The notes below the pieces were generated by a model that was not told where the DNA came from, searched no databases, and was given only the letters and a program-made list of their open reading frames with translations. From Chloroflexota bacterium (GTDB taxonomy: Bacteria > Chloroflexota > Anaerolineae > Aggregatilineales > Phototrophicaceae): a stretch of 64,000 nucleotides of DNA. Shown here in pieces: positions 8,505 to 16,733 of the stretch. Position 1 is the stretch's first letter; each line of letters opens with the position of its first letter. The stretch covers positions 596,097 through 660,096 of the forward strand of contig JAIUNI010000003.1 of assembly GCA_020161935.1 (NCBI GenBank). The letters run 5' to 3'. Both the position numbers and the translations under genes were made by a program.

Positions 8505-9620
8505 ATGCTGGCTCATAATCCGCTCGCTTGGGGGCAGTATTTCTATAACCGTTCGCACGCCAACTTGCCGGGAACTGACCACGCGCTCTACCGCATGAGC
8601 GACCTGATCCGGCGCGGTGCGCTCGACCCGAACATGGCGCGGGCAGTGCTGCACGACTCGCTGCTGCTTGATATGGTGTGGCGGGTGACGTGGGCGGATG
8701 ACGACGGCTTGCCCGACCCCTACTTGCCCACGCGCTTCGCCGACTGCGATGGTTGGGTGATCTTCATGCACGGCTGGACGGGCAACAACACGGTCTGGGA
8801 AGACATGCCCGCCATGATCGTCCGTGCCAACCCGAACCTCATCTGCCTCTCGCTCGACCACAACGGTTTCGGCGAGTCGCGCTTCGAGGTGGATACCCCC
8901 GCGCTCGACCGCTGCTGCCCGCCTTCCGCGATGGCTGCCGCTGAACGGCTGGTGAAGGTGCTGCGTATTCGCCGCCAGCCGGGGGAAACCCGCCGCAAGG
9001 TGATGAACTACGTCGGTCACAGCATGGGGGGCGCGGCGCTCTTTTACCTTAACCCGATGAACTACGACCTCGGCGAAGAAACCCGCTATGCCCTCGCTCC
9101 GGCGCTGCTGCTCAACGACACGACCCACCGCGCCTTCTTTAACGCGATGGGCTTAGGCATCGGCATCGTCAACCGCCTCCGCATCTTCGAGCCGATTGAG
9201 GACATCATCAAGCCCAACATGGTGAATGCCGTCTGCGAGGGCAGCAGCAGTTACGTCAAAGATACCCACACGCGCCAGTACGACGAAACGCCGCGCGGCA
9301 CGACCTCCGCCACCTTCCGCGCGATGGGCTTGCTCCAAAATTGGGAGATTGCCCACCGCTGGGATTTGTTCCGCGTCATGCTCGGTCATAAGGACGCGCT
9401 GGTTGGCCTGCTGCCGATGATGGACATGCTCAGTGAAATGGAAATGCCCGCCGGACATATCCGCGTGGTCGCCGGTTCGCACTATATGTTCAGCGTCGGG
9501 CGGGATACTGTGTTCCAGCACGCCCAGAACCGTGACCTCGCCGTGCAGGACATCCTCGGCTTGCACGACAGAGCATTCGACATGCAAAAGTCCGGCTTGG
9601 TCAATCGCATGATCGGCTGA
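8505..9620 (+). CDS. Alpha/beta hydrolase
   Basis: A 371-residue protein with RBS AGGGGA before ATG 8505. The oxyanion-hole motif is FMHGWTGNNTVWEDMP, the nucleophile elbow is GHSMGGAALF near residue 174, and the catalytic histidine is probably in VVAGSHYMF near 327. An acid residue is likely just before it. Relatives act as esterases, lipases or acyltransferases; nothing specifies the substrate. There is no signal peptide, so it is predicted cytoplasmic. It stands alone between divergent glycosyltransferases and the DUF4405 region. Confidence 0.88.
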   Translation: MLAHNPLAWGQYFYNRSHANLPGTDHALYRMSDLIRRGALDPNMARAVLHDSLLLDMVWRVTWADDDGLPDPYLPTRFADCDGWVIFMHGWTGNNTVWEDMPAMIVRANPNLICLSLDHNGFGESRFEVDTPALDRCCPPSAMAAAERLVKVLRIRRQPGETRRKVMNYVGHSMGGAALFYLNPMNYDLGEETRYALAPALLLNDTTHRAFFNAMGLGIGIVNRLRIFEPIEDIIKPNMVNAVCEGSSSYVKDTHTRQYDETPRGTTSATFRAMGLLQNWEIAHRWDLFRVMLGHKDALVGLLPMMDMLSEMEMPAGHIRVVAGSHYMFSVGRDTVFQHAQNRDLAVQDILGLHDRAFDMQKSGLVNRMIG

Positions 9621-9698
9621 CGATTATGATGAGAATTGTGTAGAATTCTTTCACGAACTCTCCATTACTTCTCCATATCTAACATATATTCTAAGGAT

Positions 9699-9749
9699 GT
9701 CCTTTGAGACAACACACTTGCATTGATGCTAACCCCCACCTCAAAGGAC
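9699..9749. repeat. Perfect 10-bp inverted repeat in intergenic leader
   Basis: GTCCTTTGAG at 9699-9708 and CTCAAAGGAC at 9740-9749 are exact inverted repeats separated by 31 bp. They are followed 22 bp later by a terminator (9771-9808). Together they could form the body of a short structured transcript; see the corresponding finding. No ORF of credible coding quality is present in 9621-9959. Confidence 0.6.
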
Positions 9750-9770
9750 GAGTTCCCAACGGATGACAAA

Positions 9771-9808
9771 GCAGGGCAACCGGCAGCGGCTGCCCTGTTT
9801 TGTTTTTG
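9771..9808 (+). terminator. Rho-independent terminator upstream of the DUF4405 gene
   Basis: CAGGGCA (9772-9778) and TGCCCTG (9791-9797) form a stem followed by TTTTGTTTTTG. The same stem and tail recur after the next operon gene (10901-10935). It lies 150 bp after the hydrolase gene and 150 bp before the next ATG, so it ends either a hydrolase read-through transcript or a short leader RNA. Confidence 0.75.
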
Positions 9809-9842
9809 TGATACTCCCAGATCCCCTCTTAGAAATCCTTGT

Positions 9843-9882
9843 GCAAATCTTCACAGGTTCTCCACACCTCTTTGATAACCTC
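9843..9882 (+). promoter_or_regulatory. Putative promoter/regulator-binding block, copy 1
   Basis: The block GCAAATCT...CTTCACA...CTTTGATAACCT recurs upstream of the gene at 11079 (10985-11022). GCAAATCT (8 bp) and CTTTGATAACCT (12 bp) are identical in both, with nearly the same overall length. TGATAA is a possible -10. Conservation of an otherwise variable intergenic region suggests one shared regulator, plausibly the response regulator at 12074. Confidence 0.55.
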
Positions 9883-9959
9883 ATCCATATGTCATCCGGT
9901 ATACCAAAACACACTGGATCACCTAAGAGAGTAGCGCCGCACCACATGGAGGTGTTCAA

Positions 9960-10511
9960 ATGACAGCCGTACAAGCAGCAGTTCCCAAGCAAAAATCAAA
10001 GGTGTTCAAGCTCAACACCACCAAACTTAACCTATTCCTCGACATTGGGTTAGCACTCGCCTTCGTCGTTGAACTCGAACGGCATTTCACAGGTCTACGC
10101 AATCACGAGTTGATCGGCTTGGGCATGGGTATCGCCCTGATCGTTCATTTCGTATTGCATTGGAAGTGGTCGTGGGGCATTACAAAATCCTTTTTCCGTA
10201 ATCTGTTCCATACGTCGCGCCTGAGCTATATCCTGAACATCCTGCTTCTGGTTGATATGGGTGTGATTATCGTCACCGGTATCCTTATTTCGGAAACGCT
10301 GGGACTAAACCTCGGTATCAGCCGCAGATCGGAACAGACCTTCAAGAGTCTGCACGTTCTCGGCAGCAACTTTAGTCTGATGCTCGTCGGACTGCACGTC
10401 GCCATTCATTGGAAGTGGATACTTTCGAACACCAAGAAGTACATCTTTCGCATCAAGAGTGGGCAGGCGAAAGCCGCGCAGCCAGCATTCATCGCCGTGA
10501 AGGAGGTCTAA
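9960..10511 (+). CDS. DUF4405-type b-haem-like membrane protein
   Basis: A 183-residue protein with GGAGG upstream of ATG 9960. It has four membrane helices; two contain histidine pairs typical of haem-binding cytochrome-b561/DUF4405 proteins: LIVHFVLHWKW near residue 63 and LVGLHVAIHWKW near 148, plus FKSLHVLGSN. The N-terminus is cytoplasmic and basic. It probably carries electrons within the membrane, although haem binding is inferred from histidine placement only. The gene at 10513 follows after 1 bp, with AGGAGG at its own start, so the two are co-transcribed. Confidence 0.75.
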   Translation: MTAVQAAVPKQKSKVFKLNTTKLNLFLDIGLALAFVVELERHFTGLRNHELIGLGMGIALIVHFVLHWKWSWGITKSFFRNLFHTSRLSYILNILLLVDMGVIIVTGILISETLGLNLGISRRSEQTFKSLHVLGSNFSLMLVGLHVAIHWKWILSNTKKYIFRIKSGQAKAAQPAFIAVKEV

Positions 10512-10512
10512 T

Positions 10513-10890
10513 ATGAACCGCAAGAATAATCGTCGTAAGGCGTTGTGGATTATCCTGTTCGTCCTGATTGTTGGCCTCAGTGGCTTTGCGCTCGCCGCGA
10601 ATGGCAGCTTCGAAAACCCGCTGGCAGCCTTCATCGGTGGAGGGCAAGGCGGCGAACGCGGTGAGCGACCGCAGATGACGGGCGGTGAAACCAGCGAGCG
10701 CCCACCTCAGGGCGAGATGGGCGAGCGCGGCGGCGAGCAGGGCGGCTTCAGCCTCTCGCAAATTGGCAGCGTCCTTTATAACGTCTGGTACCTATTCGCC
10801 ATCGCCGCTGTTGTTATCGTCGTCCAAACCCTTGGTGGTGGTCTTATCCAACGGGTTAAGCGGCGAGTCTCACGGGCAGCCAGCACATAA
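10513..10890 (+). CDS. Small membrane protein with Gly/Glu-rich loop
   Basis: A 125-residue protein with AGGAGG before ATG 10513. The first membrane segment or signal anchor is ALWIILFVLIVGLSGFALA. A polar loop rich in Gly, Glu and Arg (GGGQGGERGERPQMTGGE) follows, and then a second segment YNVWYLFAIAAVVIVVQTL with a basic tail. No family is recognised. It overlaps functionally with the DUF4405 gene (1-bp spacing), suggesting a partner subunit. A strong terminator follows at 10901. Confidence 0.7.
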   Translation: MNRKNNRRKALWIILFVLIVGLSGFALAANGSFENPLAAFIGGGQGGERGERPQMTGGETSERPPQGEMGERGGEQGGFSLSQIGSVLYNVWYLFAIAAVVIVVQTLGGGLIQRVKRRVSRAAST

Positions 10891-10900
10891 CCCCACTTTC

Positions 10901-10935
10901 ACAGGGCAATCGACATCGGCTGCCCTGTTTTGTTG
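10901..10935 (+). terminator. Rho-independent terminator
   Basis: ACAGGGCA (10901-10908) pairs with TGCCCTGT (10921-10928), followed by TTTGTTG. It closes the two-gene membrane operon and shares its stem sequence with the terminator at 9771. Confidence 0.8.
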
Positions 10936-10984
10936 TACTGCCTGTATGGAAGTCCCCTCAGAAATCAGACTTAGCAATCGTTAC

Positions 10985-11022
10985 GCAAATCTCCACCATT
11001 TCTTCACAGCCCTTTGATAACC
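10985..11022 (+). promoter_or_regulatory. Putative promoter/regulator-binding block, copy 2
   Basis: This is the second copy of the GCAAATCT...CTTTGATAACCT block (compare 9843-9882), here 57 bp before the start at 11079. The match outside the two identical words is looser, with CTTCACA shifted, as expected for a conserved operator plus promoter rather than a recent duplication. Confidence 0.55.
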
Positions 11023-11078
11023 TGATTGTCGTAAGCAGAGTGCATTGGGCGCTCAGACAACAGATGGAGGTTTCGGAA

Positions 11079-11975
11079 ATGAAACGGATGAAGATGGGAG
11101 TACTAGCGCTGGTCATTGCGATGCTGGCGATAACAGCAGCAGTCGTCGGGGCGCAGCCGCCGGGTGGTAATGGCAACGGTGGCGGAGATCGTGGTCGGGG
11201 TTGGGGTCGTGGTGTCGAGCTGACGGTCGTCGCCGAAGCATTGGGCATCGACGCGGAAACCCTGCAAACCGACTTGCAAGCCGGTAAGACGATTGCGGAC
11301 ATCGCCACCGAGCAGGATGTCGAACTCAGCGCTGTGATTGACGCGGTGGTCGCCACCCAGCAGGAAGCGTTAGCCACTGCCGTCAGCGAAGGTACACTGA
11401 CACAGGCACAGGCCGATGCACAAATCGCCTTGCTACGAGCCAACTTGGAAGTTCGCTTTAACGAGACGATGACCAATGTTGGTGGGCGTGATGGTTTCGG
11501 CAGGCGTGGCAGCGCGTCGTTGGAAGTCGTCGCGACTGCTCTCGGCATCGACGTGGAAACCCTGCAAACCGAGTTAGAAGCCGGTAAGACGATTGCCGAC
11601 ATCGCCACCGAGCAGGATGTCCAACTGAGCGTCGTGGTTGACGCGGTGGTCGCCGTGTATCAGGAAAGCCTCGCCGCTGCCGTCACCGATGGCAAGCTGA
11701 CGCAGGCACAGGCCGACGCACAGCTTGAGCTGTACAAGGCCAACCTGACCGAACGCCTCAGCCAGACGTGGAGCTTCGGTGGGCGCGGTGATGGCCCAAT
11801 GGGGGGTGGCTTCCCCGGTGGCAACGGCCCGATGGGTGGCGGACAGGGTGGTCGCGGTGATCACAACCGCCCCGGCAACGGCGGCCCCGGTAACGGGATG
11901 CCCGTTCCGCCGGATGGCAGCACACCGGCAGCACCAGAGGCGACACCGGAAGCAACTGCTGAGGCCAACGCCTAA
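11079..11975 (+). CDS. Secreted protein with duplicated DUF2680-like helical repeat
   Basis: The ATG at 11079 is chosen because GGAGG ends 8 nt upstream. The product has 298 residues. A signal peptide (MGVLALVIAMLAITAAVVGAQ) is followed by two homologous units of about 65 residues. Unit 1 starts at LTVVAEALGIDAETLQTDLQ; unit 2 starts at LEVVATALGIDVETLQTELE. Each contains AGKTIADIATEQDV and an LTQAQADAQ helix. A Gly/Asn/Arg-rich then Ala/Pro/Thr-rich tail follows (GPMGGGFPGGNGPMGG). The repeat resembles DUF2680-type helical proteins. It is exported; function unknown. Its promoter resembles that of the DUF4405 operon. Confidence 0.75.
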   Translation: MKRMKMGVLALVIAMLAITAAVVGAQPPGGNGNGGGDRGRGWGRGVELTVVAEALGIDAETLQTDLQAGKTIADIATEQDVELSAVIDAVVATQQEALATAVSEGTLTQAQADAQIALLRANLEVRFNETMTNVGGRDGFGRRGSASLEVVATALGIDVETLQTELEAGKTIADIATEQDVQLSVVVDAVVAVYQESLAAAVTDGKLTQAQADAQLELYKANLTERLSQTWSFGGRGDGPMGGGFPGGNGPMGGGQGGRGDHNRPGNGGPGNGMPVPPDGSTPAAPEATPEATAEANA

Positions 11976-11991
11976 GCACAGGATTGACGAG

Positions 11992-12021
11992 GAGGGCGAG
12001 CGCGAGTTCGCCCTCTTTGCG
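11992..12021 (+). terminator. Rho-independent terminator
   Basis: GAGGGCGA (11992-11999) and TCGCCCTC (12008-12015) form the stem, followed by TTTGCGTTT. It lies 17 nt past the stop of the secreted repeat protein. Confidence 0.7.
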
Positions 12022-12073
12022 TTTACCACAAAAGTGACTAGACTATCAAGCATACCGGTAAGAGTGGGGGATT

Positions 12074-12772
12074 ATGGCACAGCGTATTCTAGTCGTGGAT
12101 GACGACCAGCAAATTGTCCGGTTGGTGCGCTCGTATCTCGAACAGGCAGGGATGACCGTGCTGATGGCGTATGACGGCGAAACGGCTAAACACGTCATCA
12201 AGAAGGAACGGCCTGACCTCGTGATACTGGATTTGATGCTGCCGGGACACAGCGGTTGGGAAATCACGCGCTGGCTGCGTGCCGATTCGCACCTTTCCGA
12301 TATTCCGGTGCTGATGCTGACCGCTAAGGTCGAGGATGAGGACAAAATCACCGGCCTCGAACTCGGCGCGGATGATTACCTGACCAAACCCTTTAACCCG
12401 CTGGAAGTCGTCGCCCGTTCAAAGGCCATTCTGCGCCGTGCGCGGGGTGGGATGCAGCCGCCGCATGTGCTGGAAAATGGTGACCTGCGCCTCGACCTCG
12501 ACCAGCACACGCTCACCCACAACAGCCGCATGGTTGAACTGACGCGCACCGAGTTCGCCATCCTCAGCGCTCTCATGGCGAACCCCAACTACGCCTTTAC
12601 TCGCGAGGAATTGGTTGAGAAGGCGCTCGGCTACAGCTACGAGGGCTTGGAACGCACCCTCGACACCCACATCAAAAACCTGCGGAAAAAGATTGACGAT
12701 GATCCCGCCCAGCCGCGCTACATCGAAACGGTATTCGGCGTGGGCTATCGCTTCCGCGAAGGTGCGGCATGA
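12074..12772 (+). CDS. OmpR/PhoB-family response regulator
   Basis: A 232-residue protein. The receiver domain (about 1-120) has the acidic pair in ILVVDDDQQIVRL, the phosphorylated Asp in LVILDLMLPGHSG, and the Lys in DDYLTKPFNPLEV. A winged-helix DNA-binding domain follows (about 135-230), ending TVFGVGYRF. It overlaps its kinase by 4 bp (ATGA), so the two are translationally coupled. Being next to the DUF4405/secreted-protein genes that share promoter blocks, it is the obvious candidate regulator of them. Confidence 0.95.
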   Translation: MAQRILVVDDDQQIVRLVRSYLEQAGMTVLMAYDGETAKHVIKKERPDLVILDLMLPGHSGWEITRWLRADSHLSDIPVLMLTAKVEDEDKITGLELGADDYLTKPFNPLEVVARSKAILRRARGGMQPPHVLENGDLRLDLDQHTLTHNSRMVELTRTEFAILSALMANPNYAFTREELVEKALGYSYEGLERTLDTHIKNLRKKIDDDPAQPRYIETVFGVGYRFREGAA

Positions 12773-13992
12773 ACCGCCTCTCTACCCGCCTGACGCTGGC
12801 CTTCTTAAGCGTCACCTTAGTGACGGTTATCCTTGTCGCGCTGCTGGCGGGTGTCAGCGCCCGTGACCAATTCAACCGCTATGTCGAGGAACGCGATGAA
12901 GCCCTCGGTACCCTTATGCCTGATGATGCGATTGCCGTCATACCCGTAGCTACAAGCGCTCAAACTGCCCCCAACGTGCCGAATACTAGCGGACAAAAGC
13001 CGCCCTTTGGTAATCGTCCGGGCGGTATGGGCAGTGGGGGGGATCATCAGCAGCCGGGGATGCTACCGCGCACGCCAGAAGACAGCTTCCGTGAACGCCT
13101 GAATTTGACGCTGATTATCGCGGCGTTGGCTGCGGGTGGTATGGGAACACTCATGGGATTTTATATGAGCCGCAATATCGCCGCACCGCTGGCAAAGCTC
13201 TCCAGCGCCGCGCGAGATTTCGCCGCCCGTAAATGGGATCGGCGCGTACCGGAGCAGGGCGCGAGCGAAATCGCCGATGTCGCCCGTGCCTTTAACGCGA
13301 TGGCGGATGCGCTCCAACATGCCGAGATGCTGCGCCGTAACCTGATGGCGGATATTGCCCACGAACTTCGCACACCGCTGACCGTCATGCAGGGGAACCT
13401 ACGGGCGCTGCTGGATGGTGTCTACCCGCTGGAAATGCGCGAGGTCGCCACGCTGTACGACGAAACACGCCTACTCAGCCGCCTAGTAGCCGACCTGCGT
13501 GAACTGGCGTTGGCGGAAGCCGGGCAGCTTCCCCTCAACCTGCAAACGGTGGAACTCCGTACTGCCCTCAATCGCTCGATTGAACAGTTCGCGCTGGCGG
13601 CGGAAGCACAGGATACGCAGATCGAAATCACGCCTTCATCACTGCCCAGCGTTCAGGCCGACCCCGACCGTCTGGTACAGGTTATGCACAACCTCCTCGC
13701 CAACGCCCTGCGCTACACCCCCGGCGGGCGCATCCGCATCTCCGGTGAGCAGGTCGCCAACGTGGTACGCATTCAGGTGAGCGATACAGGCAAGGGGATC
13801 GCTAAAGAGGACTTGCCGCATCTGTTCGACCGCTTCTATCAAGGGGATGACTCGCGCGCGGGCAGCAATACCGGCTTAGGCTTGGCGATTGCGAAGGCGT
13901 GGGTCGAGGCGATGGGCGGCACCATCGGCGTAGAAAGCAACACGGGTGAGGGCAGCACCTTCTGGTTCACCCTCAAACCCGTGCGGGGTTAG
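12769..13992 (+). CDS. Sensor histidine kinase
   Basis: A 407-residue membrane kinase. TM1 lies at about 8-28 (LAFLSVTLVTVILVALLAG). An extracytoplasmic loop of about 80 residues rich in Pro, Gly and Asn is the candidate sensor. TM2 lies at about 113-133, then a HAMP domain. HisKA contains the phosphoacceptor ADIAHELRTPLTVMQ, and the ATPase domain has the N box NLLANALRYTPGG, DTGKGI and GLGLAIAKAWVEA. It forms a two-component system with the regulator at 12074. The ligand is unknown. Its stop codon abuts the stop of the convergent Uma2 gene. Confidence 0.95.
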   Translation: MNRLSTRLTLAFLSVTLVTVILVALLAGVSARDQFNRYVEERDEALGTLMPDDAIAVIPVATSAQTAPNVPNTSGQKPPFGNRPGGMGSGGDHQQPGMLPRTPEDSFRERLNLTLIIAALAAGGMGTLMGFYMSRNIAAPLAKLSSAARDFAARKWDRRVPEQGASEIADVARAFNAMADALQHAEMLRRNLMADIAHELRTPLTVMQGNLRALLDGVYPLEMREVATLYDETRLLSRLVADLRELALAEAGQLPLNLQTVELRTALNRSIEQFALAAEAQDTQIEITPSSLPSVQADPDRLVQVMHNLLANALRYTPGGRIRISGEQVANVVRIQVSDTGKGIAKEDLPHLFDRFYQGDDSRAGSNTGLGLAIAKAWVEAMGGTIGVESNTGEGSTFWFTLKPVRG

Positions 13993-14538
13993 TCACCTGC
14001 CGAAGGCTCGGCTGACATCAACCGTTTTACCGCCGAGAACGGGTGAGACAAACGTTTCGCCCGGTTCAAACAGGCCGAGTCGTTTGTAGGCACCGTTCTC
14101 GTAGCTGTAGACTTCAATAAATTCTAGCTCCGGGTCAACCATCCAATATTCGGGAACGGCATAGTGCTGGTAGAGGTTGAACTTACCCTTGCGGTCTTTC
14201 GTCTCGGTGCTGGGCGAGAAAATTTCGACGATCAGCTCCGGCGGCCCCTGCAAATATTTCTCACCAACCACACAGCGGCTGTTCGCGGCAATCCATACAA
14301 TATCCGGCTGTGGGATATTAGCCTTATCCAAATAAAGATCAATCGGCGCGTGAAAGACTTCCCCGTTGGGCTTCAGTTCCTCAATGAGCATCTCAATATT
14401 TCGACTAGAACGCTGATGCTTTGGAACGGGTGCAGGACTCACGATTAACTCTCCGTCCAATAGCTCGGTTGGATTTAGGCTTTCCGGCAAAGCAAAATAT
14501 TCGTCTGCTGTCATACGCGCGGTGATGAATTGAGCCAC
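13993..14538 (-). CDS. Uma2 family PD-(D/E)XK nuclease-like protein
   Basis: GTG 14538 is preferred because GAGGAA lies about 7 nt upstream; ATG 14514 is an alternative. The product has about 181 residues. Typical Uma2 features are MTADEYFALPES, ELLDGELIVSPAPVPKHQ, the nuclease core QPDIVWI, ELIVEIFSPSTETKDRKGK and YAVPEYWMVDPELEFIEVY. The family has a restriction-endonuclease fold, occurs in many copies in Chloroflexota and Cyanobacteria, and its biological role is unclear. A second, broken member lies at 58849-59395. Its stop is directly adjacent to the kinase stop (TTAGTCA). Confidence 0.88.
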   Translation of the reverse strand: MAQFITARMTADEYFALPESLNPTELLDGELIVSPAPVPKHQRSSRNIEMLIEELKPNGEVFHAPIDLYLDKANIPQPDIVWIAANSRCVVGEKYLQGPPELIVEIFSPSTETKDRKGKFNLYQHYAVPEYWMVDPELEFIEVYSYENGAYKRLGLFEPGETFVSPVLGGKTVDVSRAFGR

Positions 14539-14660
14539 TGCTAATTTCCTCACACTTTTCTACTATTATGCCATAAAAAGCCGAGTGTCGGCATTCGCCA
14601 ATCGCTCATCGGCGCGGCATAATGTACTGATTACATTATTCGAGTGACTAAGGGATACAC

Positions 14661-15092
14661 ATGCCCCACGCTTACATCGCTGGCCCACTATTCAACGAAG
14701 GCGAACGCTGGTTTGACGAGCAGATCGAAGCGGTTGCAGCCGCTGCCGGTTTCACCACCTTCTTGCCGCACCGTGACGGTACCGAAGGCAAAATCAAAGG
14801 CCCCGATAACATCGCCAGAATTTTTGAAGAAGATGTCGCCGCCATCGACCGCGCTGATATTGTGGTCGCCAACCTCAACGGCATTACCACCGACGACGGT
14901 ACGGCATGGGAACTCGGTTACGCCTACGCTAAAGGCAAGCACCTCATCGGCGTGTATACCGATTGGCGCTTGCAGTTCCACTATGTCTCCGTCAACATCA
15001 TGCTCGAATGTTCGCTGAATAAGCTGGTGCATTCGCTGGATGACCTGCATACCTATTTGAGCGAGCGATTTCCTGAGGCACTTCAAAAGTAG
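14661..15092 (+). CDS. Nucleoside 2-deoxyribosyltransferase family protein
   Basis: A 143-residue protein with AAGGGA before ATG 14661. The fold signature HAYIAGPLFNEGERWFDEQ, FLPHRDGT, the DR motif AAIDRADIVVANLNG and the catalytic Glu in GTAWELGYAYAKGK are all present. Family members cleave or exchange the N-glycosidic bond of 2-deoxyribonucleosides or hydrolyse dNMPs, so a nucleotide salvage or clean-up role is likely. It is a single gene; no partner is obvious. Confidence 0.88.
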   Translation: MPHAYIAGPLFNEGERWFDEQIEAVAAAAGFTTFLPHRDGTEGKIKGPDNIARIFEEDVAAIDRADIVVANLNGITTDDGTAWELGYAYAKGKHLIGVYTDWRLQFHYVSVNIMLECSLNKLVHSLDDLHTYLSERFPEALQK

Positions 15093-15255
15093 CCCATTTA
15101 AGCGTATACTCATTTATTCACACAACCAAACATCTGCATCTCAACAGAACGGGCGTGGGTTTGGCGCTGTTCGTGCCGTCGAGACCCGATAAGCCCGATC
15201 TGGACTTGTCAGTAAAATCACTTTTCAATTAAGCATTTGCAGCAGGTACGGTTTC

Positions 15256-16194
15256 ATGCGTGATGTGGTCATCATTGGTGGCGGCCTCAGTGGGTTGTCC
15301 GCCGCCCGTGAATTACAGCGACTCAACATTCCCTATCGCCTAATCGAAGTCAAGAAACGCCTCGGTGGGAGCATTGTGAGCGAATCGACCGACGGTTTCG
15401 TGCTGGATGGTGGCGCGTTCTCGTTCCATCGGGACGACGACTGGTCGTTCTTGCCCGAACTCGGCTTGCAAAACGCGCTCGTTCCGGTGGTCGATAGTCA
15501 TCAGCGTGATCTGGTCGCCTTTTCCGGCGGCACGGAAATGCTCGTAAATGCGCTGGCGAAAGACCTGAACGGCACCTTCATCCATCGCATGGCGATCAGC
15601 AGCCTCGGCACACTCGATGGCAAGTTTACGCTGTGCCTCGAAAATGGCCTGATGTGGGATGCTGCCGCATTGATCGTCGCCGCGCCCGCCCGCCACGCCG
15701 AGCGCATGTTCCGCACCCTCGCGCCGGAACTCAGCTTCCGGCTTTTCAATTACGGCTACGACACGATTACCCGTGTGTCGGTCGGCTACAAAAAAGATGA
15801 TATGCCGGTACCGCCGATTTTCCCGTGGGATGTCGCCATTCCGTTTTACAGTTGGACGGATTCACCCCAGCGTGTGCCGCCCGGTCATGTGCTGCTCAAT
15901 CTCGGTGTGCGGATGCTGCCCAAAGCGGTCAAGGCCGAGGCTATCATCAGCGAGATACACCGCCAGATTAAAGCGCAGGGCAAGCCGGTCATCAGCCGTG
16001 TCGATTATTGGGAAGATGCCGACCCGCTGCCCCCGCACCTGCCGGACTTCACCGAAAAAACTGCCGCGCTCGAAGGACTGCTGCCGCCGGGGGTCGCGTT
16101 GGCGGGCAGTGATTATCACGGTTTGTCGCTTGCAGCGCGTGTCGCGGCGGGCCAACGGGCAGCCCAATCCATCGGAGCTTATCTAAAATCATGA
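15256..16194 (+). CDS. FAD-dependent amine oxidase/protoporphyrinogen-oxidase-like protein
   Basis: A 312-residue flavoprotein. The N-terminal dinucleotide fold is VVIIGGGLSGLSAARELQRL with YRLIEVKKRLGGSI. A flavin C-terminal motif ALAGSDYHGLSLAARVAAG ends the protein. At 312 residues it is much shorter than true protoporphyrinogen oxidases (about 450), so it is probably a family relative with another substrate. It overlaps the following Nudix gene by 4 bp (ATGA), implying coupled translation. Confidence 0.8.
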   Translation: MRDVVIIGGGLSGLSAARELQRLNIPYRLIEVKKRLGGSIVSESTDGFVLDGGAFSFHRDDDWSFLPELGLQNALVPVVDSHQRDLVAFSGGTEMLVNALAKDLNGTFIHRMAISSLGTLDGKFTLCLENGLMWDAAALIVAAPARHAERMFRTLAPELSFRLFNYGYDTITRVSVGYKKDDMPVPPIFPWDVAIPFYSWTDSPQRVPPGHVLLNLGVRMLPKAVKAEAIISEIHRQIKAQGKPVISRVDYWEDADPLPPHLPDFTEKTAALEGLLPPGVALAGSDYHGLSLAARVAAGQRAAQSIGAYLKS

Positions 16195-16733
16195 GTGCCT
16201 CGGATCTCGCATCGCTCTATCCGCATCTTTTCAATGTGTTCACCCGTGGCACGGTCGAGATGCAGTTTCACCTGTTACAAGCGCCGCCGCCGGACGCGAT
16301 GATTAGCAACGTCAACCTTGTACCCTTTGTAGGCGACAAATGGGTCATCATTCAGGTGGATAACACTTTCTGGGAACTGCCCGGTGGTACACGTGAACCG
16401 TATGAGCCGCATACCGAAACCCTCCGGCGCGAACTCCTAGAGGAAGCTGGTGCTAGACTGAAAGACTACCGTTCTTTAGGCGCGTGGCTTTGCCATTCGA
16501 GTTCGCCCGTGCCGTACCGCCCGCACCTGCCGCACCCCGACTTTTACCGTTTCGTCAGCTACGGCGAGGTTGAACTGGTCGGTAAGCCGCTGAACCCCAG
16601 CGATGCCGAGCAGGTGACGTGTGTTGAACTCGTGACGCTGGATGAAGCCGTTCGCCGCTTCCACTCCATCGACCGCGACGACTTCGCCGAACTCTATACC
16701 CTCGCGGCATGGGCGCGGGAAAACCACCACTAA
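16191..16733 (+). CDS. Nudix hydrolase
   Basis: A 180-residue protein. The complete Nudix box is visible from GTREPYEPHTETLRRE to LLEEAG (G-x5-E-x7-RE-x2-EE-x-G), near residues 64-87. Nudix enzymes hydrolyse nucleoside diphosphates linked to another moiety using Mg2+. Strict overlap with the flavoprotein gene suggests a shared function, which cannot be specified. Its stop overlaps by 4 bp with the stop of the convergent gene at 16730. Confidence 0.9.
   Translation: MSASDLASLYPHLFNVFTRGTVEMQFHLLQAPPPDAMISNVNLVPFVGDKWVIIQVDNTFWELPGGTREPYEPHTETLRRELLEEAGARLKDYRSLGAWLCHSSSPVPYRPHLPHPDFYRFVSYGEVELVGKPLNPSDAEQVTCVELVTLDEAVRRFHSIDRDDFAELYTLAAWARENHH

Noticed and set aside
9741..9992. Minus-strand 83-codon frame before the DUF4405 gene
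   Set aside because: It covers the terminator and promoter block and overlaps the DUF4405 start; no RBS or family motif.
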